A DNA stretch of 64,000 bases from JACCTU01 sp963809175. GTDB lineage: Bacteria > Actinomycetota > Thermoleophilia > Gaiellales > Gaiellaceae. Below, in pieces: positions 36,703 through 44,392 of the stretch (within the stretch, counting starts at the first letter, position 1; each line of letters starts with the position of its first letter). The notes beneath the pieces are model-generated. The model saw only the letters and a program-made list of their open reading frames with translations, did no database searches and had not been told where the DNA came from. The position numbers and the translations under genes were made by a program. The DNA lies in the NCBI GenBank assembly GCA_963809175.1, contig CAWEIK010000001.1, positions 1,240,001 to 1,304,000 of the forward strand. Direction: 5' to 3'.

Positions 36703-37605
36703 TTGGCCCTTCTCGACCGCGCGCTCGTTCATCTGCTGCCGGCGGTTCCGCGTCCGATCGTCCGGCGGATCGCCGATCGCTACATCGCCGGCGAGGAGAT
36801 CGACGATGCCGTCGCGACCACCGCGCAGCTGAACGAGGAGGGAATGACCGCGACGATCGACGTTCTCGGCGAAGAGATCCACAACGCCGAGGAGGCGCAG
36901 GAGATCGTCGACGCGTACCACGACTCGCTCGACGCGATCGGCGAGCACTCACTCGATGCGAACGTCTCGGTCAAGCCGACGGCGGTCGGGCTGAAGCTCG
37001 GTTACGACGTCGGGAAGGCGAACATCGAGGCCCTCGTGCGACACGCAGCGGAGAGCGGCAACTTCGTTCGCATCGACATGGAGGACTCGACCACGACGGA
37101 CGACACCCTTCGCATGTACCGGGAGTTGCGGCGGGCGGGCTCAGACAACGTCGGCGTCGTGCTTCAGGCGCGGCTCCGCCGCACGCTCGACGACATCGCC
37201 GCGCTCGCCGACCTGCGGCCGAACGTCCGGATCTGCAAGGGCATCTACCTCGAGCCCGAGGAGATCGCCTACACGGAGTTCGAGGAGATTCGGGAGAGCT
37301 ATGTCCGGAGTCTCGAAGCGCTCGTCGAGACGGCGTCGTACGTCGGGATCGCGACGCACGACGAGTTCCTGATCTCCGAGGGGAAGCGGATCGCCGAGGA
37401 GCGGTACGAGTTCCAGATGCTGCTCGGCGTGCGTGAGCCGCTCGGGCGGGAGCTCGTGCGTGAGGGCGAGCGCCTCCGGATCTACGTGCCGTTCGGGCGA
37501 CAGTGGTACGAGTACTCGCTGCGGCGGCTGCAGGAGAATCCGCGCATTGCCGGGTACGTCGCGACCGACACGGTCGGGCGCCTGTTCTCGCGCAACGGCC
37601 GCTAA
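36703..37605 (+). CDS. Proline dehydrogenase (monofunctional, PutB type)
   Basis: A 300-residue flavoenzyme with a (beta/alpha)8 barrel. LDANVSVKPTAVGLKLGYDV, FVRIDMEDSTTTDDTLRMYR, VGVVLQARLRRTLDDI, VRICKGIYLEPEEIAYT and the C-terminal YVPFGRQWYEYSLRRLQENP with the two adjacent Arg/Tyr substrate contacts are all as in PRODH. It oxidises proline to pyrroline-5-carboxylate, passing electrons through FAD to the quinone pool. No aldehyde dehydrogenase partner is adjacent. The frame is intact, in contrast to the genes just upstream. TTG 36703 is chosen. Confidence 0.9.
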   Translation: MALLDRALVHLLPAVPRPIVRRIADRYIAGEEIDDAVATTAQLNEEGMTATIDVLGEEIHNAEEAQEIVDAYHDSLDAIGEHSLDANVSVKPTAVGLKLGYDVGKANIEALVRHAAESGNFVRIDMEDSTTTDDTLRMYRELRRAGSDNVGVVLQARLRRTLDDIAALADLRPNVRICKGIYLEPEEIAYTEFEEIRESYVRSLEALVETASYVGIATHDEFLISEGKRIAEERYEFQMLLGVREPLGRELVREGERLRIYVPFGRQWYEYSLRRLQENPRIAGYVATDTVGRLFSRNGR

Positions 37606-38228
37606 CGCGCCTTGCGCGCGTGCAGCAGAAAACTCTCGGGCACGCGCGCGTCGTGATACGAGCCCGGCCCGGCCGGGAATTCCTCGAGCGCTCGCACGAC
37701 GAGGTTGTGCCGTCCGAGTGCGCCCACGAGCTGGCCGAGCCGGCGGAAGCCCTGCGCGAAGTAGTCCTCGCGCCAGTGCATCAAGCCGTCGATGCAGAGC
37801 GCGGCGGGGTGCTCGTCGAAGAGCAGGAGGTCGCCGCCGGGCCGAAGCGCCGAGGCGACCGTGGCGGCGAAGCGGTCGAGGTCTCGCGCGCTCTGCGTCG
37901 TCTCGGGGCCTGCGTAGACGAGGTCGAAGCGGCTTCGCAGGAGCTCGGCCGGCAGCGAGTCGAGCTCCGAGTGGATCCAGAGCACCGCCGGCCCGCGCTC
38001 GCGTGCGACGGCAAGCGCCCCGTCCGAGGGGTCGACGCCGGTGACGGTCGCCCCGAGCTCGACGAACTCGACCGTTGCGGCGCCCGTGCCGGAGCCGAGG
38101 TGCAGCACGCGCTTGCCTTCGAGGTCGGCAAGCGACTCGCGCACGAGCGACGGGAGCGCGGCCTCGTGCCGCTCGACGCGCCGGTGTGCGGCGTCGAACG
38201 CGCTGCGGTTCTCGTCGGTGGGCTCCAC
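37602..38228 (-). CDS. SAM-dependent methyltransferase, class I
   Basis: 208 residues. The SAM-binding motif I is VLHLGSGTGAATVEF, the acidic loop is GVDPSDGAL, motif II-like is FDLVYAGPETT, and LRPGGDLLLFDEHP is motif III. The C-terminal part (LMHWREDYFAQGFRRLGQLV) resembles small-molecule methyltransferases. Substrate unknown. GTG 38228 has TATCGT exactly six bases upstream, a leaderless-type start. Its end overlaps the convergent proline dehydrogenase end by four bases. Confidence 0.83.
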   Translation of the reverse strand: MEPTDENRSAFDAAHRRVERHEAALPSLVRESLADLEGKRVLHLGSGTGAATVEFVELGATVTGVDPSDGALAVARERGPAVLWIHSELDSLPAELLRSRFDLVYAGPETTQSARDLDRFAATVASALRPGGDLLLFDEHPAALCIDGLMHWREDYFAQGFRRLGQLVGALGRHNLVVRALEEFPAGPGSYHDARVPESFLLHARKAR

Positions 38229-38234
38229 GCGCCG

Positions 38235-38240
38235 ACGATA
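38235..38240 (-). promoter_or_regulatory. -10 element of the methyltransferase gene (leaderless type)
   Basis: TATCGT on the minus strand, six bases before GTG 38228. Confidence 0.5.
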
Positions 38241-38326
38241 GCGCGCTTCTCGGGCCCGGCGGGCAGGCACCGGACAGGGCTCGTTCGGTCCCGGGCACAG
38301 AGGCATGCAGCGCGGTCCGGTAGGGG

Positions 38327-39057
38327 CTAGGCGAGGAGGGAGAAGCCGCCGTCGACGATCAGCGTCTGACCGCAGACCATCTTCGCGGCCGGGGAGCAGA
38401 GGAACTCGACCGCGTCCGCGACGTCCTCCGGCTCGACGAGGCGGCCGACCGGCGTCCGCTTCGTGCTGTGCTCGATCATCTCCTCGCGGTTCGGAAAGTG
38501 CTTGAGCGCGTCGGTCTCGACGACGCCCGGCCGAAACGCCGTTCACGCGGATCCCGCTCGGCGCGAGCTCGACGGCGAGGTAGCGGACGAGCGACTCGAG
38601 CGCCGCCTTCGACGTCCCGACCAACGCGTAGTTCTCGAGCACGCGCTGCGCGCCGAGCGACGAGATGCCGACGATCGAGGACCCCGCCTGCATCTGCGGG
38701 ACGGTCGCGCGCGCGAGGTCGAGCAGCGCGCGCGCGTTCGCGGTCAGCGTCCACTCCCAGTGCTTCGGCTCCGTCTCGAGCGCGGGGCGGATCACGCCGG
38801 TCGCCGCGTTGTGGACGAGCACGTCGAGCGGCCCGAGCGCCTCGACCTGCTCGAGCACCCGCTCCTGACGTGACGTTGCCGCGTACGAGCACCGGCTCTG
38901 CGCCGGCCGCGCGCAGCTCCTCCGCGGTCTCCTCCGCCGCTCGGTCGTTCCGCAGGTACCCGATCGCGACGCGCTTCGCCCCGCGAGCAGCGAACCGGAG
39001 CGCGATCGCCCTGCCGATCCCGCGCGAGCCGCCGGTGACGAGGACCGCGTCGATCAG
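38327..39057 (-). CDS. Short-chain dehydrogenase/reductase, FabG/FabL-like (two extra bases)
   Basis: SDR fold with the cofactor motif VLVTGGSRGIGRAIALRF, the basic pair after strand 2 (AIGYLRND), LVHNAATGVIRPALE for the NAG-type segment, catalytic Ser in GSSIVGISSLGAQ and YALVGTSKAALE for the Tyr-x3-Lys. The C-terminus is VEFLCSPAAKMVCGQTLIVD. Inserted bases near 38879 and 38537 break the frame; without them it has 242 residues. The protein resembles enoyl-ACP reductase FabL. No ATG, GTG or TTG fits; the frame starts with CTG overlapping the previous stop (CTGA at 39057-39054), an unusual start. Confidence 0.8.
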
Positions 39058-39332
39058 TCGCGCCGAGGCAGAGGGTCGGACGCCGGAGCCGCGCTCGGGA
39101 TCGTTTCCCACCCGATCCTCGTCCGGGACTCGACAGGCCCGTCCTCGGCACGCGAGGACGCGTGGCCGAGCCGGTCGAGCAGCTCCATCTTCTCCTCGGC
39201 GTAGCGGCGGACCTCGTGGTCGACGGGGAGGTCCTCCACGAGCTCTTCGATGCGAGCGCGAAGCTGATACGCGAAGTGCGGCGTCGCCGGTCCGACAAGC
39301 GTGTCGATGTCGTCGCGGGTGACCTCGGCCAC
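39054..39332 (-). CDS. Small uncharacterised protein (92 residues)
   Basis: VAEVTRDDIDTLVGPATPHF, a helical middle (AYQLRARIEELVEDLPVDHE, VRRYAEEKMELLDRLGHASS) and a loose C-terminus. No family recognised. GTG 39332 has TACGCT 7 bases upstream, a leaderless-type start. It overlaps the SDR gene start, so the two are co-expressed, and it is divergent from hppD with 47 bases between. Confidence 0.65.
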   Translation of the reverse strand: MAEVTRDDIDTLVGPATPHFAYQLRARIEELVEDLPVDHEVRRYAEEKMELLDRLGHASSRAEDGPVESRTRIGWETIPSAAPASDPLPRRD

Positions 39333-39339
39333 GGGCCAA

Positions 39340-39345
39340 AGCGTA
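39340..39345 (-). promoter_or_regulatory. -10 element of the 92-residue protein gene
   Basis: TACGCT on the minus strand, 7 bases before GTG 39332. Confidence 0.45.
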
Positions 39346-39367
39346 GCCTGCGATTCCCGCGGCCGAG

Positions 39368-39373
39368 TAAGAT
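39368..39373 (+). promoter_or_regulatory. -10 element of hppD (leaderless type)
   Basis: TAAGAT, 6 bases, GTG at 39380. Back-to-back with the opposite -10 at 39340-39345. Confidence 0.55.
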
Positions 39374-39379
39374 CAGCCC

Positions 39380-40477
39380 GTGAGCAGCGACTTCATGCCT
39401 CTCGACGGCTGGGACCACGTCGAGCTCTGGGTGGGCAACGCGAAGCAGGCCGCCTACTTCTACGAGCACGCGTTCGGCTTCCGCTGCGCGGCGTACGCCG
39501 GCCCGGAGACGGGCGTCCGCGACCGCGCCTCGTACGTCCTCGAGCAGGGCGAGATCCGCCTGGTGGTCACGAGCGGTCTGCGGCGCGACTCGCCGATCTG
39601 CGAGTTCGCCCTCATGCACGGCGACGGCGTCAAGGACATCTCGCTGCGCGTCCCCGACGCGACGAACGCGTATCGCGAGGCGGTGCAGCGCGGTGCGCGC
39701 GGCGTGGCCGAGCCGCACTGGGCCGAGGACGAGTTCGGCAAGGTCGAGCTCTCGTCGATCGCGACGTACGGCGATGTCGTGCACACGTTCGTCAACCGCG
39801 CAGGCTACGAAGGCGCGTACCTACCCGGGTACGTCGCGCAGGAGTCGACGAACGGGAGCGACCCGGGCGTCGGCCTCCAGCACATCGACCACGTCGTCGG
39901 CAACGTCGAGCTCGGCCGCATGCAGCACTGGGTCGAGTTCTACGAGCGCGTCTTCGGGATGACGGAGATGATCCACTTCACCGACGAGGCGATCTCGACC
40001 GAGTACTCCGCGCTGATGTCGAAGGTGATGACGGACGGCGAGGGCAAGATCAAGTTCCCGATCAACGAGCCGGCCGAGGGGAAGCGCAAGAGTCAGATCG
40101 AGGAGTACCTCGAGTTCAACCACGGGCCGGGCTCGCAGCACGTCGCGATGGCGTCGTCGAACATCGTCGAGACCGTGGACGCGCTGAAGGAGCGCGGCGT
40201 GCTGTTCCTCGTGACGCCCGAGGCCTACTACGAGGACGTCGGCGACCGCGTCGGCGAGATCGACGAGTCGTGGGACGACCTGCGGCGCCTGAAGATCCTC
40301 GCCGACCGCGACGACGACGGCTACCTGCTGCAGATCTTCACGAAGACCGCGCAGGACCGGCCGACGCTCTTCTTCGAGGTGATCGAGCGCCACGGCGCGC
40401 GCGGCTTCGGCGACGGCAACTTCAAGGCGCTCTTCGAGGCGATCGAGCGCGAGCAGGCGCTCCGCGGCAATCTCTAG
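39380..40477 (+). CDS. hppD: 4-hydroxyphenylpyruvate dioxygenase
   Basis: A 365-residue Fe(II) dioxygenase with two vicinal-oxygen-chelate halves. The iron ligands are in LQHIDHVVGNVELGRM (His), GPGSQHVAMAS (His) and TLFFEVIERHGARGFG (Glu). The end has FGDGNFKALFEAIEREQALR, the C-terminal helix that gates the active site. It converts 4-hydroxyphenylpyruvate to homogentisate in tyrosine breakdown. hmgA and an FAH-family hydrolase lie downstream on the same strand, interrupted by unrelated genes. The start and -10 indicate a leaderless transcript. Confidence 0.95.
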   Translation: MSSDFMPLDGWDHVELWVGNAKQAAYFYEHAFGFRCAAYAGPETGVRDRASYVLEQGEIRLVVTSGLRRDSPICEFALMHGDGVKDISLRVPDATNAYREAVQRGARGVAEPHWAEDEFGKVELSSIATYGDVVHTFVNRAGYEGAYLPGYVAQESTNGSDPGVGLQHIDHVVGNVELGRMQHWVEFYERVFGMTEMIHFTDEAISTEYSALMSKVMTDGEGKIKFPINEPAEGKRKSQIEEYLEFNHGPGSQHVAMASSNIVETVDALKERGVLFLVTPEAYYEDVGDRVGEIDESWDDLRRLKILADRDDDGYLLQIFTKTAQDRPTLFFEVIERHGARGFGDGNFKALFEAIEREQALRGNL

Positions 40478-40498
40478 CGCACGCCGCTCGAAGCCCTC

Positions 40499-40504
40499 TA
40501 GCCT
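40499..40504 (+). promoter_or_regulatory. -10 element of the CDF exporter gene (leaderless type)
   Basis: TAGCCT, 6 bases, ATG at 40511. Confidence 0.5.
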
Positions 40505-40510
40505 TCCCGC

Positions 40511-41842
40511 ATGACGCCGCAGCGCCGAGTCGCGCTCGTCTCCGTGTTCGCTGCGGCGTCACTCATGGTCCTGAAGCTCGTGACCGGGCTCGCGACCGGG
40601 AGCCTCGGCCTCCTCTCCGAGGCGCTGCACTCCGGGACCGACCTCGTCGCGGCGCTGCTGACGTTCTTCGCGGTCGGGATCGCGGTCCGCCCGGCCGACC
40701 GGCACCACGCCTACGGCCACGGCAAGGCCGAGCACCTCGCCGCGCTGGCCGAGGCGTCGATCCTCGCGCTGCTCAGCGTCGGCGTCGCGATCGCGGCGGT
40801 GCTCCGCTTCTCGGATCCGCCCGAGCTCGAGATCGCGTGGTGGGCGTTCGCGGTCATCGGCGTCGTGATCGTCGTCGACGCGAGCCGCATGATTCTCTCG
40901 TTCCGCGCGGCCCGGCGGTACGACAGCGCCGCGCTCGAGTCGAACGCGCTGCACTTCGGGAGCGACCTCGCCGGCTCGACCGCGGTGCTGATCGGGCTCG
41001 CGTTCGCAAACGCAGGCCACCCCGAGGGCGACGCGGTCGCGGCGCTGTTCGTCGCGGTGCTCGTGATCGCCGCCGCAGTCCGTCTCGTGCGCCGCAACGT
41101 CGACGTGCTGATGGACAGCGTGCCGGACGAGGTCGAGGACGCCGCGCGCGCCGCGATCGCCGGCGTCGAGGGCGTCGAGCTGCGCCGGCTGCGCATGCGG
41201 CAGGCGGGCGGCCGGCAGTTCGCCGACGTCGTGATCGGCGTTCCCGCCGGAGCGGCGGTCGGTCAGGGTCACGCCGCGGCGGACGCCGTCGAGGACGCGG
41301 TGCGCGAGGCGCTCCCGAAGAGCGACGTCGTCGTGCACGTGGAGCCGGGAGACGAGCAGGAGGTGCGCGATCGAGCGCACGCGGCCGCACTCGCGGTCCC
41401 GGGCGTGCGCGAGGTGCACAACGTCACCGTGCTGCAGGTCGGGCCGGAGCTGCAGATCTCGCTCCATCTCAAGCTGCCCGGCGACCTGCCGCTCGAGGAC
41501 GCACACGAGCTCGCCGAGCTCGTCGAGCGCTCGATCCGCGCGGCAGTCCCGGAAGCCGCGCACGTGCAGACCCACCTGGAGCCGCTGGCCGAGGCGGCGG
41601 AGAGCTCGGAGATCGAGCGCGACCGCGCCGCGATCGAGCGCCTGGTCCTCGAGGAGACCGGACGTCCGCCCCGCGAGCTGCGCTTCCTCACGAGCCCGGA
41701 CGGTGTCGTCGCCCACCTGACGCTGACCGTCGACGGAGCGACGCCGCTCGCGGACGCGCACGCGCAGGCGAGCCACGTCGAGCGGCGAATCCGCCGCGAG
41801 CAGCCGGAGATCGGCGACATCATCGTCCACACGGAGCCCTGA
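40511..41842 (+). CDS. Cation diffusion facilitator (CDF) metal exporter with extra C-terminal domain
   Basis: 443 residues against about 300 for most members. The membrane part has the HSGTDLVAALLTFFAV and HHAYGHGKAEHLAALAEA sites, DASRMILSFRAARR, and SNALHFGSDLAGSTAVLIGL; the His/Asp set for Zn or Mn/Fe export is present. The cytoplasmic part holds one ZT_dimer-like ferredoxin domain (VEGVELRRLRMRQAGGRQF) and a second (VPGVREVHNVTVLQVGPELQ), then an extra piece ending IGDIIVHTEP. So it has a duplicated or triplicated dimerisation region. Its own leaderless-type -10 makes it an independent unit. Confidence 0.88.
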   Translation: MTPQRRVALVSVFAAASLMVLKLVTGLATGSLGLLSEALHSGTDLVAALLTFFAVGIAVRPADRHHAYGHGKAEHLAALAEASILALLSVGVAIAAVLRFSDPPELEIAWWAFAVIGVVIVVDASRMILSFRAARRYDSAALESNALHFGSDLAGSTAVLIGLAFANAGHPEGDAVAALFVAVLVIAAAVRLVRRNVDVLMDSVPDEVEDAARAAIAGVEGVELRRLRMRQAGGRQFADVVIGVPAGAAVGQGHAAADAVEDAVREALPKSDVVVHVEPGDEQEVRDRAHAAALAVPGVREVHNVTVLQVGPELQISLHLKLPGDLPLEDAHELAELVERSIRAAVPEAAHVQTHLEPLAEAAESSEIERDRAAIERLVLEETGRPPRELRFLTSPDGVVAHLTLTVDGATPLADAHAQASHVERRIRREQPEIGDIIVHTEP

Positions 41843-41855
41843 CCTGAAGCTCTGC

Positions 41856-42657
41856 ATGTTCAGCCCGAAGGGAAAGAACCTCCAGCGCGGTTGGCCGGGC
41901 CGGATCGAGGGCGACCGCGTGATCCAGCTCGCGGCGCAGACGCTCCAGTCGTTCTTCACCGGCGGTGGCACCGCGCGCGAGCACGCGGAGTTCGCGCCTC
42001 GACGAGGTCGACCTGCGCCCGCCGGTCCTGCACCCGCCGTCGGTTCGCGACTTCTACGCGTTCGAGCAGCACGTGAAGACGGCGCGCGCGAACCGCGGCC
42101 TCGAGGTGCCGCCCGAGTGGTACGAGGTACCGGTCTTCTACTTCTCGAACCCGGCCGCGATCTACGGCCCCGAGGACGAGGTGCCGTACCCGGAAGGGAC
42201 GCAGGAGCTCGACTACGAGCTCGAGGTCGCCGCGATCATCGGCGCCGAAGGACAGGTCGGCGGGTTCACGGTGCTGAACGACTGGTCGGCACGCGACCTG
42301 CAGCGGCTCGAGATGAAGGTCGGGCTCGGCCCGGCGAAGGGAAAGGACTTCGCGACGAGCCTCGGCCCGATCGTCGTCACGCCCGACGAGTTCGACGGGA
42401 GCGAGGCCGAGATGGTCGCGCGCGTGAACGGCGAGGAGCGCTCGCGCGGCAACCTGCGCGACCTGCACTGGCCCTGGGAGCGCCTGCTCGAGCAGGCCGC
42501 CCGGAACACGAGGCTCTGCCCCGGCGACGTGATCGGCTCGGGCACGGTCGGCACGGGCTGCATCCTCGAGCTCGGAGACGGCCGCTGGCTGCGGCCGGGG
42601 GACGTCGTCGAGCTCGAAGTCGAGGGAATCGGCGTTCTGCGCAACACCGTGGCCTAG
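41856..42657 (+). CDS. Fumarylacetoacetate hydrolase-family protein (one extra base)
   Basis: An inserted base near 41997 splits the frame; 266 residues without it. N-terminal MFSPKGKNLQRGWPGRIEGD, then YAFEQHVKTARANRGLEVP, FYFSNPAAIYGPEDEVPYPE, LDYELEVAAIIG with the metal Glu pair, GFTVLNDWSARDLQ, KGKDFATSLGPIVVTPDEFD and GDVIGSGTVGTGCILELG. This is the FAA_hydrolase fold. With hppD and hmgA on the same strand, cleavage of fumarylacetoacetate or maleylacetoacetate is the likely job. The start may be slightly upstream (CTG AAG CTC TGC), since ATG 41856 lacks a ribosome site. Confidence 0.83.
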
Positions 42658-42716
42658 CTAGCCCCTCGTCCGAGGGACAGACCGCAAGTCTCGAGCGTCT
42701 CGGGCATCTCCTTGGT

Positions 42717-43342
42717 ATGACACGGATCCTGGTAGCGCTCGGGCTGGCCGCGCTCTTCGCCGGTGGCGCCCTCGCCGCGAGCAGCGTCCCCAAGCTGCCG
42801 GTCCTCGCCGCCGCTGAGCAGACGACTTCCGCCGCGACGACGACGACCGGAGGGACGACAACGACGTCGACCGGTTCGACCACGACAGGAACGACCGGGA
42901 CGACGACAACCGGCATGACGACGACCGGTACCACCACGGGCACGACCACGACCGGAACGACGACGACCGGGACGACCGTCGACCTCGACGACCGAGACGG
43001 GTGCGACGAAGGAGCACAAGGTCGTGCTCTGCCACAAGCCCGACAAGCGGGGCGGGCACTCGATCGAAGTGAGCAAGAGTGCGCTTCCCGCGCACATGGC
43101 TCACGGCGATACCGAAGGTGCCTGCGCGTCGACCGGAACCACGTCGACACGGCTTCGACGACCACGGCTTCCGCCGCGACGACCACGTTGGCTCCCGCGA
43201 CCGGCGCCGAAGGCGAAGGCCGAAGAAGAAGGCGAAGCACAAGCAGAAGCTCCAAGCAGCCGAGGGCAACGGCAACAAGGGCCAGGGCAACGGAAACGGC
43301 AGTGGCAACAGCGGTCACCAAAAGGGCGGCGGCAAGAAGTAA
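42717..43342 (+). CDS. Secreted Thr/Gly-rich repeat protein with a CHKP...HGD cysteine motif (frame breaks)
   Basis: ATG 42717 gives a signal peptide MTRILVALGLAALFAGGALA. Then come about 60 residues almost only Thr and Gly (repeats of TTTG, GTTT). After one frame correction near 42988 there is a compact segment VVLCHKPDKRGGHSIEVSKS, ALPAHMAHGDTEGAC. Small extracellular domains with CH-x-HGD-x-C layout are known in secreted proteins. Another Thr/Ala-rich stretch and a basic, Gly/Asn-rich tail (KKAKHKQKLQAAEGNGNKGQ) follow. It is probably a surface or matrix protein of unknown role. Tandem terminators follow. Confidence 0.65.
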
Positions 43343-43362
43343 TCGCCTGAGGGCGATTACTT
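43337..43362 (+). terminator. First of two tandem stem-loops
   Basis: AAGTAATCGCC and GGCGATTACTT form a perfect 11-bp stem with a TGAG loop. The stop codon of the Thr-rich gene is inside the stem. Confidence 0.75.
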
Positions 43363-43372
43363 CACCCCACAG

Positions 43373-43398
43373 AAGGGCGGGCCTCACGGCCCGCCCTT
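43373..43398 (+). terminator. Second tandem stem-loop
   Basis: AAGGGCGGGCC and GGCCCGCCCTT form a perfect 11-bp stem with a TCAC loop, followed by CACCTTTAAT. The TTTAAT after it doubles as the -10 of the next gene. Confidence 0.8.
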
Positions 43399-43402
43399 CA
43401 CC

Positions 43403-43408
43403 TTTAAT
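43403..43408 (+). promoter_or_regulatory. -10 element of the flavoenzyme gene (leaderless type)
   Basis: TTTAAT, 6 bases, GTG at 43415. The second base deviates from TANNNT but the spacing is the same. Confidence 0.45.
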
Positions 43409-43414
43409 GCGCAC

Positions 43415-44383
43415 GTGCGCATCGCGGTCGTCGGCGCTGGGATCAACGGGCTCGCGGCCGCGGCGACGCTCGCGCGCGCGGGTCACGAGGTCGTCGTCCA
43501 CGAGCAGTACGAGCTCGATCATCGGCACGGGTCGAGCCACGGGCGCTCGCGCATCTTCCGGCTCTCGTATCCCGAGCGTCACTGGGTGCAGCTCGCAAAA
43601 GAGGCGCACGAGGGCTGGCGCGCGCTCGAGGAGGAGACCGGCGAGCGGCTGATCGAGTACACCGGCCTGCTCGAGCTCGGCGAGACCTCCGAGGACGCGC
43701 TCGACGCGTGCGACGTCCCGTGGGAGGCGCTCGAGCCGGAAGCGGTCGCGCTGCGCTTCGGCATCCAGACGGAGGAACGCGCGTTGCTTCAGCCCGAGGC
43801 AGGGATCTCGCTCGCCGACGTCGCCCGGCGTGCGTTCGCCAACGTCGCAAGACGACATGGAGCAACCTTCAGCGAGCGGGCGAGGGTCGAGTCGCTCGCC
43901 GCGCTCGACGCGGACGTGATCGTCGTCACGGCCGGTGGCTGGGCGAAGCCTCTGCTCGCCGCCGAGGGGATCGCGCTCGAGGTCGCGGTCACGCGCGAGA
44001 CGGTCGTCTACTTCGCGCTCGATCGTCCGGTCCCGTCGGTGATCGACTACGGGCGAGGCCCCGGCGAGGGGATGTACGCGCTCCGCGACCCGCTGCACGG
44101 ACTGAAGGCCGGCGCGCACATCGCGGGTGCTGCGGCGGACCCCGGCGACGGCGGCGAGCCCGACCCCGCACTCGTCGAAGCGACCGTCGAGTGGGTGCGC
44201 GAGCGCTTCCCGGAGGCCGGGCCCATGGTCGCCGCCGAGACGTGCCTCTACACCACGACGAACGACCACTCGTTCGTCCTGGAGCGGCACGGGCGCATCG
44301 TCGTGGGGTCGGCGTGCTCGGGCCACGGCTTCAAGTTCGCCCCGGCGGTGGGCACGCGTCTGGCCGCGCTCGCCACGGGGTAA
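43415..44383 (+). CDS. FAD-dependent amine oxidase of the sarcosine/N-methyltryptophan oxidase type
   Basis: 322 residues of the DAO fold. FAD-binding VRIAVVGAGINGLAAAATLA, then GSSHGRSRIFRLSY, the signature of monomeric sarcosine oxidase and MTOX. C-terminal ETCLYTTTNDHSFVLERHG and GSACSGHGFKFAPAVGTRLA follow; the Cys in ETCLYT aligns with the covalent flavin cysteine of MSOX. It is shorter than MSOX (about 390) because the middle is trimmed. It should oxidise an N-methylated or other secondary amine and release hydrogen peroxide. Followed at once by hmgA, whose -10 overlaps its stop codon. Confidence 0.82.
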   Translation: MRIAVVGAGINGLAAAATLARAGHEVVVHEQYELDHRHGSSHGRSRIFRLSYPERHWVQLAKEAHEGWRALEEETGERLIEYTGLLELGETSEDALDACDVPWEALEPEAVALRFGIQTEERALLQPEAGISLADVARRAFANVARRHGATFSERARVESLAALDADVIVVTAGGWAKPLLAAEGIALEVAVTRETVVYFALDRPVPSVIDYGRGPGEGMYALRDPLHGLKAGAHIAGAAADPGDGGEPDPALVEATVEWVRERFPEAGPMVAAETCLYTTTNDHSFVLERHGRIVVGSACSGHGFKFAPAVGTRLAALATG

Positions 44384-44386
44384 CCT
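44381..44386 (+). promoter_or_regulatory. -10 element of hmgA, overlapping the upstream stop codon
   Basis: TAACCT starts with the TAA stop of the flavoenzyme gene; 6 bases then ATG 44393. hmgA can thus be transcribed on its own although it is only 9 bases downstream. Confidence 0.5.
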
Positions 44387-44392
44387 GCCGCC

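Noticed and set aside
42840..42985. CRISPR-like or tandem-repeat array (ACGACGACCGG-type repeats)
   Set aside because: It is the coding sequence for a Thr/Gly run; repeat units are codon multiples without spacers.
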